The notes below the pieces were generated by a model, which had not been told where the DNA came from, made no database searches, and worked only from the letters and a program-made list of their open reading frames with translations. From assembly GCA_020310875.1 (NCBI GenBank), contig CM035437.1:53525965-53589964 (forward strand): a stretch of DNA of 64,000 bases. The letters run 5' to 3'. Each line of letters opens with the position of its first letter. Position 1 is the stretch's first letter. Source of the DNA: Ceratopteris richardii. Taxonomy: Eukaryota; Streptophyta; Polypodiopsida; Polypodiales; Pteridaceae. This document shows positions 10,276-24,259 of this stretch, piece after piece. Both the position numbers and the translations under genes were made by a program.

Positions 10276-13200
10276 TCATCCTTGAAAAATCTTTGCTATA
10301 TGGGATGTGCAATGTAGTATTCGATGACATCTGTAGCCAAATGATGTTCCTTCAATTGGAGGCCTCTTAGTAGATCTATCATTAGCACATCCCCATCTAC
10401 TGGACTTGGTATGTCCGGATGTGGAATATGTAACTATTTTGCATGTAAGGCATGTTTTACAACAAATAAGTGTAGTAAATGGATGGGTGTAGGAATGAAG
10501 TTTTCTGAGTGGTATTCCCAGAACCTGTACAAAACATCTCCTCAAACATCTGCTTATAACAAGAAGGGAGGTATTTGGTGCAAGAATGCTAGGAAAATAT
10601 TGTGTTAACAGATGGGGTCTTGCTCATATAATATAGCAAGTCAAAATTACCTTCATTGAAGCTTGGACAAAAAATGTACAGAGCCTTAATATTTCTAAAA
10701 GTCTTGAACACCACTGTCATGACTCAAAGATTTTCATGCACATCTTGGCTACAATGTAAGGTATGTTCTTGAAGCATGATGAACAATGGTGAATGTTTGA
10801 GACCATATAAGCTACAGTTGGTGGTCCTTTCAATGGTGTGAAGGAAGGATAATTGGTCCAATCTGAGCACCCTTTCATTGTGTTTACTTTCATTACAAAG
10901 TCAAGCCATGGGTGCCGATGTGATATAGGGCAGTAGCACGAATTGTATTTGATATACAATGGTGCATTGGACTAGATACACATCATTTCTCGATAGGTCG
11001 AGTACTAACCATGCATGCCAATTAGGTTGAAAGATAGTACCTTTTTTGGTAAAATCAGAAAGATCTTTGGGCTCGAATTGAGTTGCAAAATTTGGTTCAT
11101 TGCCTTTGGCCTTTTTTATTGTTGTATTGTAGTCTACAAGAAGTACAAAATATGGCATATATTGCAATTATAATGTGGTGATGAGTCTTTTATGAGACAT
11201 GTTCTAAAAATAGGCGAACTTGAGGACTGTCTCTTCAAGATTGGCCAGTGATTGGATTTGAACAACTACTCAATCATTATGCATTCGGTCTATTTGTTCA
11301 ACTCTTTTTAGCCATTCAAGCACTTCAATCTCAAACATCTCTTAGCCCTCCTCATTGGTTCATCCTCCAAGTACTAGTATTGGCTCATATGGTTCCTCAA
11401 AGGTTTCTTCTACGAGGATTTCAACCACCTCTTCGGGTTTAGGTCCCACTATTGCAAAGGTGGTCTCTCATATTGTAGTAATCTTGCTTGAAGTTCATCT
11501 ACTTGCTTCTAGATATTCTCTACTTCCTATGTGTTTTGGGGGAGGAAAGACCTCTGGTACCTATATGGCAAGCCATGCTATCAGCTTCTTGAGCTCTTCA
11601 CACTCTTTTTCCAACTTGGTGTATGACTCTAAAAATTTGGCATGCTCTTCTAGTAGGATGTAGATGCTTTCTGAAGGGACAACTTGAAACTTGGTTGGAC
11701 TAATGGTTGCTCTAGAAGTTCCTTCCATTGCAGCATCGAGGTTGTCTTGATTTTGTTGTTGAAATCTCTTGTTCTCTTCTAGTGTTGTTGACATGTGTTG
11801 TTGTAGAAGGCCTAGCTTCCTTTGTAATTTTGCATTTTGTGCATTTTGATTGTGCAACATGGCTTCCAAATTATGGACTACCTCTGTATCAACTCCTTGT
11901 ATCTTTGTGTTTAATTCGTCATGCGCTTGTTGCGGGGTCTGATATTTAGCTTGTAGTTGATGGTTGTCTTCTTCTAATGTTGTCACCCTAGTCTGTAGTC
12001 ATTGGGATTTGTTTACAAGGGACACATTTTTTTCTTCTAAGTGTTGATAGTCCTGTTGAAGCTAAGAGATACAGTAAATCATAGTAGTAAACATTCTATT
12101 TATAGAAGTGAATTCAAGAGTAATAGAAGTGAATGCAGGGGGAATGAGAGGGGGTATGGGAGTTGTGAGTGTGATATCTAATAGTGGTGATGGTGATGAA
12201 GGGGGCATTGGGGATTGTGGAAGTGTGGAGGGAGGGGGTGCTATTGTCGGTGGTGACATGTCCATAGGGTCAAACAATGTTGTGTGTGTTGATGCTACCA
12301 TGAAAGTAGGGATGGTAGGTGTAGTGCACATGGTGACTGTGAAAAGTGACTATACAAATGGGTTCAGACCCATGGAGAATGATGCAGATGGTTGAGAAAG
12401 GGCTTCCATGAAGGGAAAATAGATTGGGTGTATGGTAGGGGGTTGAAGGGTTGAGTGATATGAATTGATAGTGAAGGGGACTTGTGTGTGAGGAGTTGCA
12501 GGGTATCAATCATGACCAAGTTGATTACAACTAGATGACCAATGACAAGTTTTGGAAGATCAATCATGGTGGTGTAGAGAGGGTTAGTTATGGAGGAAAA
12601 TAGGTTGGATTGGGAAGTGGGTTCTCGAAAGCTAAAGGATGATGTGGAGGCAATGAGTTTGGTATGAGGTGGAGAATTTGGTGGAGTGTGGAAGATGGGT
12701 TTGGTGGGTTGTGTGGTGGTCATGGTTTCCATGTGCTGTGTGCTTCAGAAGTGGTAGAAGGGGAAGGAGGCTGCAGAGCTGACATTGGTAAAGTTTGTAC
12801 AAATGTTCCTACTATCAGATCGATGGTTGCATTGGAGGTGGCCTCTTGGCCTACAATGCGCTTCTGGTTCCATCAAACATATCCTTATATTCTTTCCTGT
12901 GTACTCTCATGTGTCAACATGCCTTTGATCATAATGAGGTGTAGGTCTTTGTAACGTTGTACGAACTACTTCAGTGATGCCTAGTGATTTAGTCAAGAGT
13001 TGAAGTGTCTCAATAAATTGTGGGTATACTCTATCCTCACTTAGAATCTATTCAATTAGTGCTCTTCTTGTACTAAAAGAGATTCAGTGTCTTTCTTGCA
13101 CACTCACTATCATATCAGAAAGTATTTGTAATTGTGTAATATAATCAGGGTCTCTTGTGGCTTCTCTCTATTGTTTATTGTGTTGTTCATCTTCATCGAT

Positions 13201-15456
13201 TTCATCTTCTTCATCTTCTGCTTTTCTAGCCCGTTCTTGTTGTTCTTCATCATGTTGTTGCTACGAGTCACCTCCTCGTTTGTCTCTTGATTCAAGATTC
13301 ACTTCCTGGAGGATTCTTTCAAAATTGCATTGTTGAGTTCTTCTAAGAGCACTCCTATAGGGAATTCTAGGTCCGATGGTACTGGGGGGAAATGGGACTC
13401 AATCCGTTTGCGCTATGCCTGGGTATATGGAGTGTAAAAGACATGATTACTCTTTGTGGTGCGAGGGAGATATTTGGTGTCAATGTAGCACCTCTGGGAT
13501 GGGCACATGGTATAGATCCCCAAATTCTCTTAGATGGTGGGGTGCAGGCTTTCCTTATCTTAAATTATTCTACTCTATTCCATGATAGAGCTCTCTGAAT
13601 TGGAACATTATAGGCTAGGCATTGATGGATGATCCTAGTGTGGGTGCAACAATCATGTAATACGGGCTTGCATGACCATCTCTTACGTGCCTGATGAATT
13701 TGATCAATAATCTAGTGCGGAAGATTGATTGTTAGATTCTATGTGTCTATGAGATGCAATCTAAACCAAAACTTTTTATGGGTCATTGTGAAACTATCGT
13801 TCCCTAGGAACACGAAGTGCTGCATGCACATCCTTAGGTGCACTGCAATATTCGATGTCATGGCCACCATATCTTTGAGCCTTATCTAGTTCCTATTCTT
13901 CATATTCTCTAGGACCAATACTTCCTTCTCTGTGGGAATATGCATCCCTCTCATGTCTAGAGATTCTCAAACTAAGTTGTTGGTTAGACAAAATCTCTTT
14001 AACTCATTCCCTCATGTTAATGATGGAACTATGAAGGTGTTTGAAGCTCTGGGGTCTTGTGCAAGAGCAAGTGAGTTGATGAGATAAAATCACCGCATGA
14101 AATTGGGTTTTGGTAGTCTTGCAGCAAAGTGTTCTGCCAATCCTGCCTTTTGCCACATCGGCCTTAAATTTGTTGTATACTATAACTTCTCGAATTCCTT
14201 GGTAAAGAAGTGGTACTTCCTCCATGTGTTATTGTATTCAAGCTTAGCTTCCCACATATATGCACCTTCTCCTAATGGTCCTGCCATCTCACTGAACTAG
14301 TGTGAGTTCTTATTAACTCGCATAATGTGACCTGTGGGTGGATCTTGTATCAAAATAATATGCACTACCTACATCTCCTTTGGCCTTTCTTTAGGTTCAT
14401 CTGATATGGGCAAGCTCTCTATGTCAACAGTTTGATAAGTAGCTTGCAAACTTGTTCCTGTTGTATTTGCCATCATGCTAGTGATTATGGTTGCACCTAA
14501 ATATTCTAGAAGTAAGAAGATCATATTAACATTGCATCAGAAACTAGATGATGCCTTGTCCCCATTACAATACCAATATGATATTCAATGTGGTTAGTAG
14601 GTTAGTTTCTATGAGGTGGGTGTGAATGTGAGTGGTTGATAAGGGTTTAGTTACTTCCCTATGTGCATACTTTGGATGTGCAATGTACTCAGGATGCATC
14701 TATACTCTACAAGGGAATTTTTACATGGTTAGGTCAAGGGGTTTAGTACAAGGTTTGATATGCCAAACAACCCTTATGGGGCTACGAATCTTAACATTGG
14801 TGGCTTTTATAGATGCCTAAGATAATTCTACCTAGATTTGAGGATTTTTAGGTACCCATTTCCAAGTAGTCCTGGGTGTGGTTTGATGTGTTGAGGTGGT
14901 GCTAATGGATGCCTTTCATGAGGAGTGTGAAGTGAATGTCTCTTAATATAGATCTTGGCCGATGAGTTTGTGTAACTAATTGAGTGCGTAAGCAAGTCTT
15001 AGTCACCCAGATTTGTCTTTCATTTATGGTTTGCCTTCATCAACCACTTTGGTATCCAAATAGAGATAGTCTACCATGGATGAATCATGTAACTCTCAAC
15101 TTTGTTTTTCTTATGCTAAACTATTGTTTGGTAGATACTATTAAACTTGTTGAAGGAGTTGAGGATTTCTCACTTTTGCATATCTAGATTCGCTTCACTT
15201 TAGCTATCATCTTGTTTTGATCTAGTTTCTGATCATAAGGTTTAGTGATCTGCTCCATCTGCTTCTGAAGCTTCTTGACTTGTGCTACGAGCATCTTTGG
15301 AAAATAAGGGAGTTCCACATTTACTTTTGTTACTCCTTCACAAGTTTCTTCCTTTTGCATCATAGAGCTTTGGAGAATAACATCATTGTTATCTTCATGT
15401 GTGCTCCTCGAAGGACTAGGAGTTGTGCCTTTCCTAGTTCCTTGAGTGTGGTTCAC
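10276..15456 (-). mobile_element. Accessory region of element B
   Basis: From the start: Gln/Glu-rich stretch after the second protease (15184-15456), Trp motif (IWIPK, about 15050), acceptor-like C/T run with TAG before an ATG (about 14515 and 14470), the helical N-domain (about 13600-14475), a Lys/Asn/Met-rich basic block (13110-13295), a Pro/Ser/Thr-rich block (12062-12732), a coiled coil (11561-11986; heptads with Leu and Gln), and the C-terminal domain (10276-11167). Order matches copies E and Y. It is broken in many places. The plus-strand Gly-rich frame at 12108-12395 is only the complement of the Pro-rich block. Confidence 0.6.
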
Positions 15457-15639
15457 TAATTCAACTATGATCTTTTGCCAGTTCCCCCAAACTTAAAGAA
15501 GATCCCTCCTTAGGTTTAAGTTCACCGCATGGTCATAGATCCAATCTTGACCCAAGACAAGAGGTTTGGTAAGGTCCTCATCTTGACACATTAGTACTTT
15601 TAATTGTCATCTAGGCATCTTGAATGAAGATGGGAAGCT

Positions 15640-15946
15640 CCACCTCACTGAGGCAAGAGGTTTCCACTCCTCCCCCTCCTATGAGATATGATTCAATAGG
15701 ATGGATGTTCAATTACAAGTTTTGACAGTAGGAAAATCTAACTGCACTAGTGGTCGCTCCTAAGTCAATTAAGGCTTTTATAGTCCTTGCATTCTTTCCT
15801 TGCGTTATCTCTAAGGTTATAAAAGGACATCTATCTATGATTTTGTGACAGGTTCCACTCATCATTTGGCACATCACCATCTGATATCTTGGTGCCTCAT
15901 AAACATCTAGCTTAGGTTGGTCTCTACCTTGTCTCCTTAACTTCAT
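15640..15946 (-). mobile_element. Second retropepsin-like domain of element B
   Basis: Located after the integrase. The frame 15713-15946 reads CPFITLEI and then KALIDLGATTSAVR, a retropepsin active-site region, and the Gly-rich flap side continues below 15713. It matches copy Y at 42274-42909 and is unlike protease 1 at 24260-24760. As part of a fossil it is taken as non-working. Confidence 0.6.
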
Positions 15947-16670
15947 ACATCATATGCATTCTAGGGCTTGTAGCTAAGTCTCTTCTCTAATTTGTTTTTC
16001 TTCTTCTTCGCATTTCTTGGTTGTGTTGAGTCAATTTACCATTTCCTCCATGAGAGGTTCTTGATATTATTTGACTATGCATCCTCTGATGTAACTCGGT
16101 AGGATATCGTCGTCTAGAGTAGTTAATTGGACAACTCCACTTGTGGACATTCTATTTATTATCATGGGTCAATAGCCACACTTCTCCAACTTCCTAGCAT
16201 GTTGTTTTAGTGTATACACCATAACTAAGCCTCCTTCCTTTAATGCCTTATCTTTCACATGTGCATCAAAGTAAGGTTTTTATCTTTTCTTGGTTGTGTA
16301 GATCCCAACGGTTGCTCGTAATCTAGTTTCTCCTAGTCATTCAAGATCAAAGATTCTAGAAGATAACTCATGGCTAGTCTATTGATCCTCTTGTGCCACT
16401 TTTAAGTTCACTATCAAAAAGTCAAATAGCAACATTGCATTTTGACCAAACACCATTTGAAAGGGTGTGGCTTGGAGTACCATTTTACAGGCCATTTTGT
16501 AGGCCCAAACGACATGACGTAACTATTTTTCCCAATCAAAATGTTTATTATTCACCATCTTTGTTAGCATTGTGCCTATAATCTTATTTTTACTTTGGGC
16601 TTGTCCATTGGATTGTGGTGGCACTGGGATGGCTTCTTATGAATGGCCATGAATTCTTGTAACAAGTATT

Positions 16671-17690
16671 TGATGGAGAGTATTAATCTCCAAAAGAACA
16701 AGCTATTCTTGATGTTAGAGCACCTCTATATCAAGAATAACTCAAAAAGTTTACTAATTTGAAAGATCAATACTCAATTATCAAATTATCCAACAAACTA
16801 TGAAGAGGATTAGTACTCAGAAAGTCTGTTGCATATAATTCAGTCATTGACTGATCAAATGTGTAAAGTTTTTGATAAAAATTTGCATATGGTGTCATCT
16901 AAAGATTGCGCACCTTCTCAAAGTTAAATCATCTCAAAAGGTTAAGTATATCTTGAGAAATGAATCAAACAGTTCACCTATGTCTGAAACTGTTCTTCTA
17001 TAAAGTCGATTCTGACACCTGCAACTTCTAACACATGGTTCTCTCAAACTAGAATGCGTTTAAGCAAATGCTTTTAGTCATAGATGGCTTACCTTCTAAC
17101 TTAGATTTTTACTCCTCATTTGTGCAAAAATTTACATTGAGCACTGAGAACTGATTAATTCTTTGACCATTGAGATTACGCCTGTTTCAGTGGACAATCA
17201 ACACTTCTTCACATACAAATGTTCCTAGTCACAATTCTCTCAACCTGTTTACAATTAGGCTCTCAAATTTTAACCATAGACTCATTAACTATGGAATTAG
17301 ACATCTACAAAAGGATTCTTGAAATGATCAAGCACAGAAGGAGAACACAGCAAAATATCGGGTGTAACTTTTCTTCTATTCTGAAAAACTTTACATCTGG
17401 ATGAGAGAAAGATCTTCCTCACTTCTAAAGTGTGTAATGACTTCTAATTCTTCTAATCTCTTGCTCTCTCATATTTACCCCGACTTTTTACTTGTATATA
17501 TAGGCATATTGTACAAGCTCATGACCATACAAAAGGTATAAGTGAGCTAACTACAAATTAATGTACATGTATACAAGTCTTCATTCTCTGAATATGCACT
17601 ATCTTCAAGCTTCATAGACTAACTCTTTCTTCAATCTTTAACTTCAATACTTCATCTAAAACATCAATTGGTGGTTGACTTGCACCAATA
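16671..17690 (-). repeat. 3' LTR of copia-1
   Basis: Starts tgatggagag and ends caccaata, 1020 bases. A TATA-like stretch (about 17493-17502) reads TATATATACAAG on the minus strand. Confidence 0.85.
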
Positions 17691-18228
17691 GCTTTACATG
17701 CAGAAATGTCTATGAGTGTTCTGATGGTTGTCATCTTTGCCACAGGAGTATAAGTCTCATCATATTCTATTCCATATGTCTCAGCAAACCCTTTCACAAC
17801 AAGTCTAGCTTTATACCTAGACACACTTCCATCTGCATACCTCTTTGTTTTGTAGACCCATTTGCATCCAATGATCTTTTGACTATTTGTTTTAGGAACC
17901 AAATCCCAAGTTTCATTCTCCACATCAATGCATCATACTCTTCCTACATAGCTTTCTCCCAATTTTCCTTACCTTTTGCCTCTTCATATGTAGAAGGGTC
18001 TTCATCTGCTTTCACCAAGTAAGCATAGTCTTTAGTAGCCAAAAAAGAAGTATCATAGCTATACCTTGTAGGTTGCCATTTGTGTCTTGATGACCTTCTG
18101 AGTTCTCCACTTCTTGAGGTTTCTGGTTCATCACATTCTGGATCAAACCTTGGCACTTCTTCAACTTCAACCTGTACTTCATTGTTCTCTTCTTCATCAA
18201 ATATCCAGACCTTTGATTTACCTTTCTT

Positions 18229-19221
18229 CTAATGCACAACTTCTTCATCACCTGCATGATTAATGATTGTACCTGTATTCCAAGTACCTTGCTCATCAAA
18301 TGTAACATCCTTTGATACAAGGAATTGTTTTGTGGATGGACTCCACAACCTGTATCCCATCTGCTTATCATCATATCCAATGAACACATACTTTTCAGCT
18401 TTAGGTTCCAATTTATGTCTCAACTGAGATGGTACATATGCATAGGCTAAACAACCAAACACTTTGCAATGATCTAAGGTAGGTCTCTTACCCCACCATG
18501 CCTCATATGGTGTCATACCCTACAAAGCTTTACATGGTAACCTATTGACCAAATACGTAGCTGTATTTACAGCCTTAGCCCACAAATAATTTGGACAATT
18601 TTTCTCCTTCATCATGGATCTTGAAAACTCAACAAGAGTTCTATTTCTTCTCTCTGCTACACCATTTTGTTGAGGAGAGTACCTGCAAGTAACTTCCCTT
18701 TTTATACGTGCATTCCATAAGCAATCACTGAACTCATTAGAGAAATACTCTCCCCCTCCATCTGACCTTAGTCTCTTCAACTTTTGACTTGTGATTCTTT
18801 CTGCATACACATGATAATGTTTAAATGTATCGAATACCTCTGATTTACCTTTGATCACATAGATAGTGATCCACCTGGTGGCATCATCAACATAAATCAT
18901 ATAATATCTTGAACCATTTATACTAAAATCCTTTGATGGTCCCCACACATCTGTGTGTACCAATTCAAGCTTCTCTGAATACATAAATCCATGCTTATTG
19001 TATGATTGTTTATGAGCCTTACCTAATTGGCATGCCTCACATCTATATGTCATATGTTGACCTACAACATTAGGCAATCCAAGCACTGAACCATTGTTAA
19101 CCATATCCTTAATACCTCTTTCATTGAAATGTCCAAGCCTTTTGTGCCAAAGATCTAACTCAGAGATCTTATGTCCTCCATAAGTGAACAAGGCATGACC
19201 AACATTACCTTGAATCTTCAA
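18229..19221 (-). mobile_element. Integrase of copia-1
   Basis: Frame 18520-19221 (233 residues) holds the zinc finger (HKRLGHFNERGIKDM ... CEACQLGK) and the catalytic core with VHTDVWGP, a YVDDATRW stretch, SDGGGEY and YSPQQNGVAERRNRT, the copia integrase signatures. Frame 18229-18516 continues with PYEAWWGKRPTLDHCKVFGC, the usual C-terminal part. The long open frames suggest modest age. Confidence 0.9.
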
Positions 19222-19836
19222 TGTGAAGATTCTTCCTTATTTCTTCCGTGAAACAATTTGTTTATATCCATTGCTAGGGTCTTCCACAAAAAATCCTTCA
19301 TTAGTGAACCTTACTTCATAACCTTTTTCAACAATTTGCCCTACACTTATCAAATTCTTTGGAATTGTAGGAACATACAAAACCTTACTCAAGAGAGTAC
19401 TTCCATCCTTGGCCTTCAATGATCCAATTGACTTCACATTATGCTTTGTATTATCACCTGTTTGAACTACATGATTAGTTACATTATTCTCCAAATAAGT
19501 CATCAAGGCTATGTTACCACTCAGGTGATTGCTACACCCTAAGTCAATGTAGAAGACTCTTTGGTCTTCACTTCGCCTTTCACAAGTTGCATTCATAATC
19601 AAGGTTGAATCCTCCTTCTAATCTGAAGCATAATTGTAGTAGGTATTGTTGTAGAATTGACTTTGGAATCCTCTACCTGCATTTCTTCCAAAGTAACCTC
19701 TACTACCTCTACCTCTAAAATTACCTCTTTGATTTTTGCCACCTCTTCCTTTTGAATTAAAGTTCTGATTATATCCTCCATTATTCTGATTACTATGCCA
19801 ACAATCATGAGCTAAGTGATTTTTCTTACCACAAAT

Positions 19837-20451
19837 CTAGCAAGCTTTGGCTCCATCTTTATTACTTCTGCCTCTTCCTCTACCTTTGCCACCTCCTCTT
19901 CCTCTTAGGAAGTTAGCTTGACTAGTTGTACCTTTATCTTCATTTGCTTGTTGTTTGCCTTTGTTATTCTTCTTCTTATCCTTTGAATACATTGCTTGAC
20001 CTACACTCTTATCATCATCATCTTTGACATCCTGCTCAAAAGTTAGCATGTGTCCTAGCAACAGATTTAAATCAGGAGTGAAATGATCTAGTGTCAATTC
20101 AGTAGACAAAATGAATGGCTTCCATTTCTCATCTCCTCTCAAGCATATGAGAATTTTCCTCACCAATTTATCCTCCTCAATATCTTCATCAATTGCTCCC
20201 AATGCATCTGCAATGTCCTTCATGCTTGTTACATAATAAAAAATGGATTGAGAGTCCTTCTTCTTGAATGTGTTAAACTCTGCCCACAAAGATGCTTTCC
20301 TTGACTTTGTAGTGTTTTGGAAATGCTCCTCCAAAGCATTCCATATATCACTTGCACTTTCAAGACCTCTAATATGAGGTAGCAAGTAGTCATTGACTCC
20401 CATGTAGATAATGCTTCTTGCTTGAGCATCCTTCTTCATCCAAGTCTTCAA
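19837..20451 (-). mobile_element. Gag of copia-1
   Basis: 204-residue frame with SASDIWNALEEHF and SLWAEFNTFKKKDSQSI, typical of the UBN2 type copia gag, ending in an Arg/Gly-rich segment (RGRGGGKGRGRGRSNK) and leading to the CCHC knuckle around 19800. Confidence 0.9.
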
Positions 20452-20829
20452 TCTGATAGTTCATCCCTAGTTGGAACACTAGGATCTCTGAATTGGGGTT
20501 TTTCATCTTCACCTGTAATGTAACCTATCAACTCTTTGCTCATGAGATGAGCTTCCATCCTCATTGACCATGCTAGATAGTTTTCTCTATCCAGTTTCTC
20601 TATCTGAAGAGAATCTCCCATCCTTTCTTCACCCGTGTATTGAATTCTTCAAACTTTATGAGGAATAGGTGTACTTTACTTAGAATGAATTTCCTTTTGA
20701 TTTTCTAGATGACTTCTGGCCTCCTTCTCAAGCTTTCCTTTCAAGCTTTCACCTTTTGAACCTTCAAGTGTTGATTTCTTTATGACAGCAACAGTCGGGG
20801 TCCCCCTTTCTTCAATTTTGATGATTCCT

Positions 20830-20841
20830 GCTCTGATACCA
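20830..20841 (-). other. Primer binding site of copia-1
   Basis: Minus strand TGGTATCAGAGC, complementary to the 3' end of plant initiator-Met tRNA, one base inside the 5' LTR. Confidence 0.95.
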
Positions 20842-20842
20842 C

Positions 20843-21772
20843 TGATGGAGAGTGTTAATCTCCAAAAGCACAAGCTATTCTTGATGTTAGAGCACCTCTA
20901 TATCAAGAATAACTCAAAACCTTTATTAATTTGAAAGATCAATACTCAATTATTAAATTCTGGAACAAACTGTGAAGAGGATTAGTACTCAGAAAGTCTG
21001 CTGCATATAATTCACTCATTGACTGATCAAATGTGTAAAGTTTTTGATAAAAATTTGCATATGGTGTCGCCTAAAGGTTGCGCGTTGATTCTGACACCTA
21101 CAACTTCTAACACATGGCTCTCTCAAATTAGAACCCGTTTAAACAAATGCTTTTAGCCATAGATGGCTTACCTTCCAACTTAGTTTTTGACTCCTCATTT
21201 GTGCAAAACTTTACATTGAGCACTGAGAGCTGATTAATTCTTTGACCATCGAGACTGCGCGTGTTTCCATGGATAGTCAACACTTCTTCACATACAAATG
21301 TTTCTATTCACAATTCTCTCAGCTTGTTTATAATTAGGCACTCAACTTTTAACCATAGACTCATTAACTATGGAGTTAGACATCTACAAAAGGATTCTTG
21401 AAATGATCAAGCGCAGAAGGAGAACACAACAAAATATCAGGCACACCTTTTCTTCTATTCTGAAAAACTTTACATCTGGATGAGAGAAAGATCTAACTCA
21501 CTTCTAAAGTGTCTAATGACTTCTAATTCTTCTAATCTCTTGGTCTCTCATATTTTCCCTGACTTTTTACTTGTATATATAGGCATATATGTACAAGCTC
21601 ATGACCATACAAAAGGTACAAGTGAGCTAACTACAAATTATTGTACATATGTATACAAGTCTTCATTCTCTGAATATGCACTAGCTTCAAGCTTCATAGA
21701 CTAACTCTTTCTTCAATCTTTGACTTCAATCCTTCATCTAAAACATCAATTGGTGGTTGACTTGTACCAACA
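20843..21772 (-). repeat. 5' LTR of copia-1
   Basis: Starts tgatggagag and ends accaaca, 930 bases, matching 16671-17690 along its length. TATA-like stretch at about 21573-21582. Next to the primer site at its inner end. Confidence 0.85.
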
Positions 21773-22774
21773 ATATTCAATGACCTCATTCAAGAAATGT
21801 GTACCACGATCGTTGACCAGTTCAATTGGCAAACCATATCTTGTAAACACATTCTTAAAGAGAAAACTTGGCAGTCGTTTGTGCATCATTATTCTTAGTG
21901 GCTTTCACTTCTACCCATTTGGTTAGATAGTCTATGGCAAGAATAATGTATTCAACATGTGAAATGTTAGTTGGGGGATTATTAGGACCAACAAAGTCTA
22001 TTCCCCACTCAGAGAATGCACATCCTCCCATCATGGGTCTCACTGACATCTCATCCTTCCATATCGGATATTGCGTTTGTTGTGTCACAAATGTCGCATT
22101 GTTTCACATAGGTATGTGCATTCACGTGAAGGGTTTGCCACCAAAGACCTACAAATAGAATTTCCTTGATCACCCTATCCGGTCCAAAATGTCCTCCTAC
22201 GATACCTTGGTGAGTAGATTCTAAGATCTTAAGATATTCACTCTCATGGACACAGTCTTAGGTATCAGTCTCTTCCTCCTCTATATAAGTTATCTCCAAT
22301 AAGGATATAATCTAGTGCTTCCTACTCTAAGATCCTTCGTTTGACAAATGTCATCTCTTGAGGGAATGTTTTTGCCCTCAAAATGTTTACCAACGGTTCG
22401 GTCCAATCTGGCACTAAAGACACTTGATACAAAGTGGCATGTTCCACTGGCAGTTTCACACCATAGATTGGGCATCCTTTGCACATCCTATAGATATCTG
22501 CTTCTATTGTTGGCCACTATACACCTAAACTTTGTAGAGTCAGTAGGGTTCAACGTTTAGAGTGATGTTGCTTTAGTGCACTTACATGTGCTATTTGCAA
22601 CCACTTTGCATGCTCATCTTCTTCTACATAGCAAGCCAGTATGCCTTGATTGGTGTACTTATACACACTATTTGTCAGCATGTGATATTTTTGAGACCTT
22701 ACTACTTCTTTATCTTTGGCTTTCAGCACAGGATGCTTAGGTCCAAAGGTTAGAATAGGCACAATAGTTTTGGC

Positions 22775-23563
22775 CTAGTTAGGCACTACTTCCAAGTTGA
22801 ATAAGTAAGCATAAACAAGTTCGGTTAACACTCCCTGAGGGGACTCTCTTGAAGTTACTCTAGAAAGGTGATCCGCTCGAAGGTGAGTCTTACCTTTCCT
22901 AATCACAACTTCAAATTCATATTCCATTAGTAAGAGGAACCATCTTACTAATCTTCTAGTATTACAATGTTCATTCACTAGATATAGTAATGCTTGATGG
23001 TCTATAAAAAAATTAAACTTATTTGCAAGCAAATAGTTCCTAAACTTTTTAACCACGTAAACCATGCCTAATCCTTCTCTTTTGGTAGTGGTGTAATTTC
23101 ATTCCACTATGTTCAACTTCCTACTTGCATAACCTGTTATCTTCACCTTTAGGTTGTGCTAGGGAAGTTGTAGACTTCTTTGCCTACTACACATTCCAAT
23201 AAGTGTTATGTGATAGGAAGTGGATAGCTATCTCTAACGGTAGCTTCATTACTTCTTCATTCACACTCATGATTTTTCATTCTTTTTGGGCACCACCACA
23301 ATGGGGGATACTCATTCGGTATGCTCAATTTCATAGATAAATCCAGCTTCTATCAATCAGTCTACTTCCTCTTTGATCTTGGCTGCATAATTATCATTAT
23401 ATGTGTATGGTTTTTGCTTAGTTGGCTTGGCATCCAAAGACATGGAAATTCTATGTGAGAAAATATATGGGACAACTCTTTTCAACTCTTTGTAACTCCA
23501 TGCAAACACATCTTTGTACTCTCTTAACAATGCTATCAACTCTTGCTCCTCGTCCTCTATCAA
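22775..23563 (-). mobile_element. RT and RNase H remnants of element B
   Basis: RNase H end: frame 22775-23065 with VKKFRNYLLANKFNFF and HQALLYLVNEH, typical of Ty3-type RNase H, followed by RADHLSRV. RT is represented by its N-terminal part (frame 23357-23563, IALLREYKDVFAWSYKEL). The acidic linker toward the protease is at 23588-24130. Confidence 0.7.
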
Positions 23564-24259
23564 ATCATGTCCGATGTATGTACATCATTATTCACCTTCT
23601 TTTATGTTCACAATGATTTTCTTAGTCTTCTCTTTCTTATCGTATGCCACTCTTATGAGTGCTCCCCTATTAGGCATCCTAATCATGACCTTATGATCTT
23701 CTATTTCATATTTCTTAAACTTTTGGGGGACTTCAAAGAGGGTCTCTTCCTTTACTAACATAAGGTTTGGTTTCACTATTTTCTTCTTTTTGGTCACTAC
23801 TGACTTTTCTTCTAGTTTTCATCTTTCCTCTTCCTGAGTTCCGGCTTCTATCAAATAGAGGTACTCTTCCTCTAAAGCATATAAGGGTTCCATGAAGATA
23901 GAATTTTCATCATTGTCACTCTCTTTCTTGGGTTCACTTATATGAGGTTCGCACTCTTCAATAATCGACTTGTACATGATTGGTTCTATCGTAAAGACTG
24001 GAATTTCATAGCCATCCTCATCACAGTGGGGAGTCCATTATCCCTCATTTACAGCTATATCCATTGTGGCTAGGATTTCTACCTAATCGTGAGGTTCAAA
24101 TTCTTCATCTGGGGACAATATGGGTGCATAATCTCGGTCTTGAACTCATCTAGGGTGCTTCTTTGTACCTACTTCCTATGCGAATCATCTTTTCTCTTCT
24201 TCAACTGCCACTTTTCACATCCATAAGTGAGTGTCTTCATGCATCCAAGAGGATCATGA

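Larger units (their letters stand above)
16671..21772 (-). mobile_element. Copia-1 element, inserted in integrase of element B
   Basis: A complete TG...CA unit with LTRs at 16671-17690 and 20843-21772 and an exact initiator-Met primer site. Parts on the minus strand: gag (19837-20451, UBN2-like, Arg/Gly-rich end), CCHC region (19599-19836), protease (19237-19602, YIDLGCSNHLSG), integrase (18520-19221, with zinc finger and core, and 18229-18516), and RT beginning (17691-17923). The rest of RT and RNase H are not seen. Flanks gtatt (16666-16670) and atatt (21773-21777) look like a worn 5-bp target duplication. Broken, with several breaks; LTRs are similar but clearly diverged by eye. Confidence 0.9.
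16000..22762 (-). mobile_element. RNase H end, H2C2 modules and integrase of element B, split by copia-1
   Basis: Minus-strand order: first H2C2 module (frame 22550-22762, with AHVSALKQH, continuing to about 22480), second module near 22080-22170, integrase core with WGIDFVGP and DYLTKWVEVKA (21855-22088), then copia-1, then the integrase C-terminal part (16000-16670). Text on the two sides of copia-1 is continuous with copy Y at 43700-43760, which confirms the split. Confidence 0.7.

Noticed and set aside
12108-12395. Gly/Val-rich plus-strand frame
   Set aside because: Complement of the Pro/Ser/Thr-rich accessory block on the minus strand in element B.
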